Notes under the pieces: model-generated
What the model was told of the DNA's origin: nothing
Databases searched by the model: none
What the model saw: the letters and a program-made list of their open reading frames with translations, nothing else
Position numbers and translations under genes: made by a program
Source of the DNA: CALGYY01 sp964585485
Lineage (GTDB): Bacteria > Bacteroidota > Bacteroidia > Bacteroidales > CAIWKO01
Assembly (NCBI GenBank): GCA_964585485.1
Contig: CAZPDS010000045.1
Location: forward strand, 1 to 21,270
Direction of reading: 5' to 3'
Length of the DNA: 21,270 nt
In this document: in pieces, positions 15,427 to 21,270 of the stretch
How the letters are laid out: every line of letters starts with the position of its first letter
Numbering within the stretch: position 1 is the first letter of the stretch

Positions 15427-16545
15427 ATGATCTACTTTGATAATGCGGCCACCACCCAGACGGATCCGGACGTGGTGGAGCGAATGAATGAAGTGCAGAA
15501 GCATCACTGGGGCAACCCGTCGTCCATCCACGCGATAGGGCGCGATAGCCGGGTGATACTTGAAGACGCACGACGAACGGTAGCCGGCAGGCTCGGGGCC
15601 AAACCATCGCAGGTATTCTTTACCTCCTGCGGAACCGAAGCTATCAACACGGCGCTGTTTGGGGCTGTTCGCGCCGGTGTCAGAAACATTATCAGTTCGC
15701 CCATCGAGCACCATGCGGTGCTTCACAGCCTTACTGAACTGGAGAAGGCAGGTGCCGCACGGATTCACTGGGTACGCCTGCTTTCGAATGCGCATATTGA
15801 TTATGAACACCTGGAGCAATTGCTTTCGGAAAACACAGATACTTTGGTTTGTCTGATGCACGCCAACAATGAGATTGGAAATCTGCTGGACCTGGAAACG
15901 GTTTCTGCTCTTTGCAAGCAGCACAAATCGCTGTTTATGGCGGACACCGTGCAAAGTATGGGGAAACTTCCCCTGGCCCCCGGCGATCTCGGAATCCACT
16001 TTGCGGCCTGCTCGGCGCATAAATTTCACGGGCCCAAGGGCGTCGGCTTTTTGTATATTCATCCCGATGTCCGCATTGCGCCTTATCTTCACGGCGGCGG
16101 GCAGGAGCGGGGTATGCGCAGCGGTACGGAAAATGTGGCCGGCATCGCCGGCCTGGCTACGGCGCTGGACCTGGCTTGTGCGCGTATGGACGAAACCAGG
16201 AATCATATCACCCGGCTGCGCGACCGCATGGCGGCAGGGCTCAATGCTAATTTCCGCGGACTGGTCTATAATAACGATTTTACTGAAAACGGCCTCTATA
16301 ATTTAATCAACGTAAGTTTTCCGTTGTCCGCTTTTTCGGAAATGCTGCTTCAACGGCTCGATATGGAAGGTATCTGTGCATCGGGTGGCAGTGCCTGCGC
16401 CTCCGGAGCCGTATCCGCGTCCCCCGTTTTAAAAGCCTTGGGGCGTAATCCGGAAGGGGCCACGGTACGCTTTTCGTTCAGCAAATACAATACAATTGAC
16501 GAAGTTGATCGTACCATCACCGTGCTGAAGGATATCCTCGGATAA
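15427..16545 (+). CDS. Cysteine desulfurase, NifS/IscS type (class V aminotransferase fold)
   Basis: 372 residues from the ATG at 15427; a TTG six bases upstream is possible, but MIYFDNAATT is the standard N-terminus. The enzyme uses PLP to turn cysteine into alanine plus an enzyme-bound persulfide for Fe-S clusters, thiolated tRNA or other sulfur acceptors. Visible landmarks are FTSCGTEA (65-72), the H95-H96 pair, MHANNEIGN (144-152), D173/Q176, the PLP lysine K199 in SAHKFHGPKG, RSGTEN (231-236) and the persulfide Cys C324 in GSACASG. The extended loop around C324 marks the IscS/NifS class (group I) and not the SufS class. No iscU, sufE or ferredoxin gene is next to it, so its pathway cannot be fixed. 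It ends one base short of the convergent LysM gene. Confidence 0.95.
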   Translation: MIYFDNAATTQTDPDVVERMNEVQKHHWGNPSSIHAIGRDSRVILEDARRTVAGRLGAKPSQVFFTSCGTEAINTALFGAVRAGVRNIISSPIEHHAVLHSLTELEKAGAARIHWVRLLSNAHIDYEHLEQLLSENTDTLVCLMHANNEIGNLLDLETVSALCKQHKSLFMADTVQSMGKLPLAPGDLGIHFAACSAHKFHGPKGVGFLYIHPDVRIAPYLHGGGQERGMRSGTENVAGIAGLATALDLACARMDETRNHITRLRDRMAAGLNANFRGLVYNNDFTENGLYNLINVSFPLSAFSEMLLQRLDMEGICASGGSACASGAVSASPVLKALGRNPEGATVRFSFSKYNTIDEVDRTITVLKDILG

Positions 16546-16546
16546 T

Positions 16547-18364
16547 TCAGTGCGATTTTTTATTCACACGAACCTCTTTCTGAGGATTGGTGATGGCGTT
16601 GATTCGCTGGAAGTCCTGGTAACGGTAAATACGGATTTGCGTGTTTTCGAACCCGCCATTGGGAACCTGGCGAAACTCCAGGGATGTTTCAAGCAGTTGC
16701 GGGCGATAGTCTTCCAGGCAGCGCTCGAAGTCTTTGCCGTATTTATGCAAGGCCGTTAAAAAATACAAACCGGCATCGTAGCCGGAGAAAGCATATTTGT
16801 CGGGCTCATTATGATATCGGGCGCGATAGTCCCGCACGAAGTCTTTTACCGCAGGATCTTCGTAATCAATAAAGGCCGAAGAAACTACGTGCAGGTTGAT
16901 ATTTAATAAATACTCAGATTCCAGGCTGTTATAGTCCTCCCAGTCTTCAGGGCCAAACACCACCAATGGATAACTATAGCTGTATTGACTCATGTTGCGG
17001 ATAAAATTCGAGGTGGAGACTTCATTGCGCACAAAGCTGATGACCACGTTTACTTTATCCTCCCGGCATTTGTCGAGAATCCCGGCCAGTCCAAGTTTCG
17101 AATACTGAACCACCGAAAAATCCCGAAGCGAGGAATCGGCGCCATACAGTGCTTGTTGGTAGGCCTGTGCCAGTTCCAGGTCGTGTTCGGTGCCGGACAC
17201 CGACAAAATAATGTTGCAGCCCGGCCAGGTTTTACGCATATAATCCACGGCCAGAAGGGCTTGTTGTTCATAGCTGGCCGTGTTTTTTATTACGGTGGGA
17301 TGGCCTTCAACAAACTCGCGGCGTGCCGAAAAGGGGTTCACGATTTTTGTCTGATGATCGCGCGCCCAGGCGGCGGCAATCGTAAAATCGTTGCTGAAAA
17401 AGGGGCCGATCATCAGGTGCATATCCTCGAAATCAGCTTTCTGCAACACACGCGTCAGCCGTGCAGAATCTTCAGCGATGTCTTCCACCACCAGCTTCAG
17501 CGACAGACCATTGGAACGAAGGGAATCCACGGCCATCAAAAAACCCTCGTAATAGCCCAGGAAGGCAAAGGAAGTATAATGCTGCATACTGCGGTCCTGG
17601 TCGGTGGTGTCGATCATATCCAACTTGTTCAGGTAGAGTGGTATCATCAAACCAACGTTGTACGAGGGAAGGATGCCGGTTTGACCGCAAACAAAATCGC
17701 CGGCATTGTTTACCGGGGTCGCGGGTAGAACACCTCCCTTTACGGGGATGCGGATGATTCGTCCTATTTGTAAGGTTTCATCCAGTCCCGGGTTGTGCTT
17801 TTTTAATTCATCAACCGTGCAGCTGTGTTTGCGCGCAATGGAGAAGAGGGTTTCGCCGGCAACAACGGTGTAGCTTGTAAAGGTGGGTGCAATGGAGTCT
17901 GCCGGACGTGCTTTGTTTTGTGCAACGGATTTTACCGGTATTTTGATCTGTTGTTCCGGTTTGATGGAGGGCGTAAGGCCTGGATTGGCGCGGAACAGCT
18001 CGTCAAGTTTCAAACTGTATTTGGAGGCTATCCCGCTAAGGGTTTCACCGGCCTTGACAATATGAATGGTAATGGTCTCGGTAACAGCAGGTGTCGTTGC
18101 CGGCGCTGCACCCGGAACTTTAATCACTTGCCCGGGCCGGATGTTGGCCGTGAGTCCGGGATTGGCCGTGAGAATCTCGTTTACCTTGGTGCCGTATGCC
18201 ATGGCAATGGCCGACAGGGTCTGCCCGCTTTGAATGGTGTGCAGATAATAATAACGGCCACCGATGAATTCGGTTTTGGCTGATTTTTCAACCTGCTGCG
18301 CGAAAGTACCGGCACCGCTCAGCAGTAAACCGGCCAGAAGCAAAACCTTACAAAGGGTTTTCAT
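16547..18364 (-). CDS. LysM protein with C-terminal type 1 periplasmic-binding fold
   Basis: 605 residues. A signal peptide (1-22, ending TFAQ) is followed by three LysM repeats at ~38-84, 99-144 and 163-208. Each has the pattern (V/I)xxG(E/Q)TLxxIAxxY/H ... NPGL ... I.IP, so the protein binds peptidoglycan glycan strands. Residues ~235-595 resemble a type 1 periplasmic-binding (PBP1, branched-chain amino-acid receptor) fold: GLMIPLYLN, YYEGFLMAVD and LMIGPFFSND form the first lobe, and AFSGYDAGLYFL comes near the end. No ABC transporter genes are nearby, so a role in sensing or wall organisation, and not uptake, is likely (inference). It lies 33 bases downstream of guaA in the same direction, probably in one transcript. 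It is a LpoA-like architecture by analogy only. Start and signal peptide agree. Confidence 0.9.
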   Translation of the reverse strand: MKTLCKVLLLAGLLLSGAGTFAQQVEKSAKTEFIGGRYYYLHTIQSGQTLSAIAMAYGTKVNEILTANPGLTANIRPGQVIKVPGAAPATTPAVTETITIHIVKAGETLSGIASKYSLKLDELFRANPGLTPSIKPEQQIKIPVKSVAQNKARPADSIAPTFTSYTVVAGETLFSIARKHSCTVDELKKHNPGLDETLQIGRIIRIPVKGGVLPATPVNNAGDFVCGQTGILPSYNVGLMIPLYLNKLDMIDTTDQDRSMQHYTSFAFLGYYEGFLMAVDSLRSNGLSLKLVVEDIAEDSARLTRVLQKADFEDMHLMIGPFFSNDFTIAAAWARDHQTKIVNPFSARREFVEGHPTVIKNTASYEQQALLAVDYMRKTWPGCNIILSVSGTEHDLELAQAYQQALYGADSSLRDFSVVQYSKLGLAGILDKCREDKVNVVISFVRNEVSTSNFIRNMSQYSYSYPLVVFGPEDWEDYNSLESEYLLNINLHVVSSAFIDYEDPAVKDFVRDYRARYHNEPDKYAFSGYDAGLYFLTALHKYGKDFERCLEDYRPQLLETSLEFRQVPNGGFENTQIRIYRYQDFQRINAITNPQKEVRVNKKSH

Positions 18365-18397
18365 AGCTCAAAAATAAGAAAACTTTTTTAACCACAT

Positions 18398-19927
18398 TTA
18401 TTCCCACTCAATGGTAGCCGGTGGTTTTGAACTGATGTCGTACACGACCCGGTTAATGCCTTTTACTTTATTGATGATATCATTGGAAACCCGAGCCAGA
18501 AATTCGTACGGCAGATGAACCCAGTCGGCCGTCATACCATCAGTGGACGTTACCGCGCGCAGGGCCACTACCTGATCGTAGGTGCGTTCATCGCCCATTA
18601 CACCCACACTGCGAATCGGTAACAAGATCGTGGCCGCCTGCCAGACCTTTTGGTAGAGTCCTTCCGCTTTAAGGCCTTCAATAAAATAATAATCCGCTTC
18701 CTGCAACAGACGAACGCGTTCTTCAGTAACCTCACCCAGAATCCGGATACCCAGACCAGGACCCGGGAAGGGATGCCGGTTTAAAATGTCTGGCGGAATA
18801 TTTAAGCCAGCGCCAACACGACGGACTTCATCCTTGAATAAGGTATTCAGCGGTTCCACAACGCTAAGTTTCATGTAGTCGGGGAGACCGCCAACGTTAT
18901 GATGCGATTTTATGGTGGCCGACGGACCCTTCACCGAGATCGATTCAATAACGTCGGGGTAGATGGTCCCCTGCGCCAGCCATTTAACGTCCTGAATTTT
19001 GTGTGCTTCTGCATCAAAAACATCAATAAATGTTTTTCCGATGGCTTTCCGCTTGGCTTCTGGTTCCGTAATGCCCTTCAGAGCCTGTAAAAAGCGCTGC
19101 GACGCATCCACACCGGTTACGTTCAGGCCCATGCCCTGGTAGGAAGCCAGCACCGTGCGGAACTCATCCTTGCGCAATAAGCCGTTATCAACAAAAATGC
19201 AGTAGAGATTTTTTCCGATGGCCCGGTGAAGCAGCACCGCCGCTACCGTGGAGTCAACGCCGCCGGATAAACCCAGTATCACTTTGTCGCTGCCGATTTT
19301 GCGCTGTAATTCCGCAATGGTGGTCTCGATAAAACTGTCGGGTGTCCAGCTCTGCTTGCAACCGCAGATGCCCACCAGGAAATTTTTCAGCAATACCTGG
19401 CCTTCGGTGGAATGATAGACTTCGGGGTGAAACTGGATTCCGTAGGTCTCTTCATTCTCAATTTTAAAACCAGCTACCTTTACTTCCGGTGTGCTGCAGA
19501 TGGTCTGAAAGGTTGTTGGGGTTTCGGCAATAGTATCTCCGTGCGACATCCACACCTGACTGCCCTCGGTCAGGCCTTTGAGCAGGATGCTGTGGCGGTC
19601 GATCCAACTGAGATTGGCGCGCCCGTATTCCCTTATTTTCGAGGGAAGTACTGAGCCCCCGTCATGCTGAGCCAGAAACTGAGCCCCGTAACATACGGCC
19701 AGTAAGGGATACCTGCGGCGAAGGGCCGAAAGATCCGGGTTGGGCGATCCTTCATCCCGCACTGAATACGGACTTCCCGAAAGGATTACACCTTTGATCT
19801 GATCGCTGAGTGCGGGGATTTTATTAAAAGGGTGAATTTCGCAGTATATGTTGAGTTCCCTGACCCTGCGTGCGATGAGCTGGGTATACTGCGAACCGAA
19901 ATCCAGAATAAGGATCTGTTCCTGCAT
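18398..19927 (-). CDS. guaA: GMP synthase (glutamine-hydrolysing)
   Basis: 509 residues, full length. The enzyme converts XMP, glutamine and ATP into GMP, the last step of guanine nucleotide synthesis. The class I glutamine amidotransferase domain (1-~188) has the oxyanion motif SGSPYS (50-55), nucleophile C79 in AVCYGAQ, and H167/E169 in FHPEV. The PP-loop ATP pyrophosphatase domain begins with SGGVDST (221-227). The C-terminal dimerisation/XMP domain has HPFPGPGLGIRILGEV and ends in KPPATIEWE, as in all GuaA proteins. The catalytic set is intact. Its own promoter lies upstream, and the LysM gene follows after 33 bases without a visible terminator. No guanine-type riboswitch is recognisable in the ~60-base leader. 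Confidence 0.99.
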   Translation of the reverse strand: MQEQILILDFGSQYTQLIARRVRELNIYCEIHPFNKIPALSDQIKGVILSGSPYSVRDEGSPNPDLSALRRRYPLLAVCYGAQFLAQHDGGSVLPSKIREYGRANLSWIDRHSILLKGLTEGSQVWMSHGDTIAETPTTFQTICSTPEVKVAGFKIENEETYGIQFHPEVYHSTEGQVLLKNFLVGICGCKQSWTPDSFIETTIAELQRKIGSDKVILGLSGGVDSTVAAVLLHRAIGKNLYCIFVDNGLLRKDEFRTVLASYQGMGLNVTGVDASQRFLQALKGITEPEAKRKAIGKTFIDVFDAEAHKIQDVKWLAQGTIYPDVIESISVKGPSATIKSHHNVGGLPDYMKLSVVEPLNTLFKDEVRRVGAGLNIPPDILNRHPFPGPGLGIRILGEVTEERVRLLQEADYYFIEGLKAEGLYQKVWQAATILLPIRSVGVMGDERTYDQVVALRAVTSTDGMTADWVHLPYEFLARVSNDIINKVKGINRVVYDISSKPPATIEWE

Positions 19928-19989
19928 GCTTTAACGGTTTTTGTGTCAGCCGGAACATAGAAAGACCCGCCCTGATCACGATTTACCCG

Positions 19990-19997
19990 CAAAAGTA
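19990..19997 (-). promoter_or_regulatory. guaA -7 element
   Basis: TACTTTTG on the minus strand (19997-19990) matches TAnnTTTG exactly and predicts a ~55-base leader to the ATG at 19927. No TTG is seen at -33. Confidence 0.5.
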
Positions 19998-20030
19998 ATC
20001 ATTTCGCTGCACGCAGAAAGGGCCGGGCAT

Positions 20031-20061
20031 AAAAAACGAAAAGCTGCCAGTAATGACAGCT
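20031..20061 (-). terminator. Rho-independent terminator upstream of guaA
   Basis: On the minus strand AGCTGTCA pairs with TGGCAGCT (8 bp including one G-U; plus coordinates 20042-20049 / 20054-20061) around a 4-base loop. It is followed by TTTTCGTTTTTT (20041-20030). It probably ends transcription from the phosphatase gene before guaA. Confidence 0.75.
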
Positions 20062-20097
20062 CTCGGGGTTTAGGAAAAATTGAAACTTTAACTTTTG

Positions 20098-20164
20098 AAA
20101 ACCGGGGAATGGGGTTGTGCTCAATAGACGCAGCCTTTGCCAAAATGGTTGCCCGGTTTTTTTT
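20098..20164 (+). terminator. Plus-strand terminator-like hairpin (possible end of a small RNA)
   Basis: AAAACCGGG (20098-20106) and CCCGGTTTT (20152-20160) form a 9-bp stem, with the right arm running into eight Ts (20157-20164). An inner hairpin GCAGCC (20130-20135) / GGTTGC (20147-20152) is possible. No annotated plus-strand gene ends here, so it is either a small-RNA end or chance. Confidence 0.35.
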
Positions 20165-20234
20165 GTGATTTGTAAGCTTTGCAAAAAATTAACAAAATAA
20201 AAGCGAAGAAAAATCGCAATTTATTAATAATGAG

Positions 20235-21191
20235 TTATTTAAATATTTCCCTCATCACTTCACCTTCGCAATTCATACTAAAGCCCAACAACTCGGCGAT
20301 GGTGGCCGGAATGTCGACCAGATCATAATGTTGATTGATAAGGCTGGATTTTTTGAAATCCGGTCCTGTGGCAACAAAAAACAGATGGCGGCAACCATCG
20401 CAAGGGCAGCCATGGTTGGAGAAACCACTTTCAATACCGTCGGAATGACGTCCATGATCGTTGGTAATGATGACTGTGGTGTTGGATTTATAGGTTTTGT
20501 CGGTTTGCAGGTATTTCCAAATTGTATAAATGTACTGATCGGTCTTTTTGATGGAGGCGGTATAGTCATCCCAAACGCCAGAATGGCCGGCACCATCGGG
20601 TTCCAGAAAGTTGATCAGCATCAGTTTGGGATGATGTTTCGCCAGAACATCCAGGGCCGTCACCATGGTCAGACTATCGTCACGGTAGCCGCAGCCCGTT
20701 CCCGAACCGTCGGTGCCGCAATTGTACGAAGGGGTGAATTGGTGGCTCCAGGCCGGGTCCTGACAATCGGCCAGTACCGAGAGTTTATCCTTGCTGGTTA
20801 CCAGCCAGTTTTGATTCGTAGCGGCGGTATGCCGCGCAAAATATTGAAAATAGGAGGGATGCCGTGGATTTTCGAGGCCGGAATTGTTGATTTCGGCATA
20901 AAATCCTGTGGTGATGGCCGCATGTCCGGCCAGTGTGTATGTGGGTCCATCATTATAGAAGGCTGTATTCACCACCGCGACAGGCGCAATGTCATTGGCG
21001 ATCCGGGGAATCCACTGATGGGTACTGTCGCCCCAGCTTTCCGAATACCGCGCACCGTCCATGATGATGACGACAACATTTTGCGTTTTGTACCTGGGCC
21101 GTGTGGCTAACTGTGAAGAATCTACGTGAAGGTTACAGAAACTAAGGGAGGCTAGCAGAGCCACAATGACGGGAAGGCTTCGGAGGGACAT
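20235..21191 (-). CDS. Secreted alkaline-phosphatase-superfamily hydrolase (phosphodiesterase / sulfatase-like)
   Basis: 318 residues. The hydrophobic N-terminus (6-19, LPVIVALLASLSFC) is a signal peptide; C19 is not a good lipobox Cys because Phe precedes it. The two-metal site of the superfamily is visible: D45 in VIIMDGARYS, likely nucleophile T86 in GPTYTLAGHAAITTG, D199/H203 in LEPDGAGHSG, D245/H246 in TNDHGRHSDG, and H260. This arrangement is closest to type I phosphodiesterase/nucleotide pyrophosphatases. A threonine nucleophile and the lack of a C/S-x-P-x-R motif argue against a formylglycine sulfatase. Cysteines are unusually frequent for so small a protein (143, 158, 167, and CPCDGC at 262-267). 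The protein is shorter than typical ~400-500-residue family members. The natural substrate is unknown. Transcribed from its own promoter. Confidence 0.88.
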   Translation of the reverse strand: MSLRSLPVIVALLASLSFCNLHVDSSQLATRPRYKTQNVVVIIMDGARYSESWGDSTHQWIPRIANDIAPVAVVNTAFYNDGPTYTLAGHAAITTGFYAEINNSGLENPRHPSYFQYFARHTAATNQNWLVTSKDKLSVLADCQDPAWSHQFTPSYNCGTDGSGTGCGYRDDSLTMVTALDVLAKHHPKLMLINFLEPDGAGHSGVWDDYTASIKKTDQYIYTIWKYLQTDKTYKSNTTVIITNDHGRHSDGIESGFSNHGCPCDGCRHLFFVATGPDFKKSSLINQHYDLVDIPATIAELLGFSMNCEGEVMREIFK

Positions 21192-21223
21192 AAGTCAGCG
21201 GGTTTAAGTTAGAATAGGAACGA

Positions 21224-21231
21224 CAAAGATA
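21224..21231 (-). promoter_or_regulatory. Phosphatase gene -7 element
   Basis: TATCTTTG on the minus strand (21231-21224) matches TAnnTTTG and lies ~33 bases before the ATG at 21191. No -33 TTG is visible at the expected distance. Confidence 0.5.
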
Positions 21232-21270
21232 CGCAATCGAAAAAAGACCGTCCCTTCAGGAATGAGAAAT

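Larger units (their letters stand above)
19928..20234. other. Intergenic region between guaA and the phosphatase gene
   Basis: These 307 bases hold no plausible protein gene. From left to right I see the guaA leader and -7 element (19990-19997), a minus-strand terminator (20031-20061), a plus-strand hairpin ending in eight Ts (20098-20164), and an A/T-rich stretch to the phosphatase stop. The minus-strand terminator lies 174 bases beyond the phosphatase stop. Confidence 0.7.

Noticed and set aside
15388..16206. 272-codon - strand open frame
   Set aside because: It lies antisense to the cysteine desulfurase with all its catalytic motifs; the composition is a frame shadow.
1..21270. tRNA, rRNA, CRISPR array, complete IS element or prophage genes
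   Set aside because: None could be found by eye on either strand.

Overview
The window looks like chromosomal DNA from a member of the Bacteroidota (Bacteroidetes), probably a free-living or environmental lineage. Four things suggest this. A secreted protease ends in a type IX secretion (Por) sorting domain. There is a GldI-like FKBP lipoprotein of the gliding/T9SS type. Several genes carry the Bacteroidetes -7 promoter element TAnnTTTG in place of a sigma70 box. Shine-Dalgarno sequences are essentially absent. Coding DNA is of moderate GC content and densely packed. I see no tRNA, rRNA, CRISPR array, phage or complete insertion sequence.

Layout. Bases 1-3851 (+): the C-terminal half of a long-form acyl-CoA dehydrogenase, then a GH3 N-acetylglucosaminidase / serine-hydrolase fusion probably used in peptidoglycan recycling. 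Bases 3852-4792: the only large non-coding stretch. Its first part is GC-richer, with an interrupted reading frame and a strong branched hairpin. Its second part is very AT-rich and holds a cluster of TTACnTnTGT repeats in front of an XRE-type regulator (4793-5401, +). Bases 5398-8844: ndk (-), divergent from a + strand operon of NrnA-like DHH phosphoesterase, GldI-like lipoprotein and MFS transporter, which ends at a bidirectional terminator. Bases 8899-12191 (-): a secreted C10 protease and NADP-type gdhA, each with its own terminator. Bases 12371-16545 (+): a 1006-residue protein with two receiver-like domains and a PPDK-type ATP-grasp domain, then a NifS/IscS-type cysteine desulfurase. Bases 16547-21191 (-): a LysM/periplasmic-binding-fold protein downstream of guaA, and a secreted alkaline-phosphatase-superfamily enzyme.

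How the genes fit together. Most are housekeeping: fatty-acid oxidation, nucleotide metabolism (ndk, nrnA, guaA), ammonia assimilation (gdhA) and sulfur mobilisation. Mixed in are cell-envelope functions: the wall-recycling fusion, GldI-like foldase, T9SS protease, LysM protein and secreted phosphatase. No defence or mobile system was recognised. The least understood items are the repeat-rich region 4310-4768 with its XRE gene, the interrupted frame with a three-way-junction hairpin at 3852-4186, and the receiver/ATP-grasp fusion at 12371-15391. The fusion lacks the phosphohistidine and PEP-binding domains of true PEP synthases.
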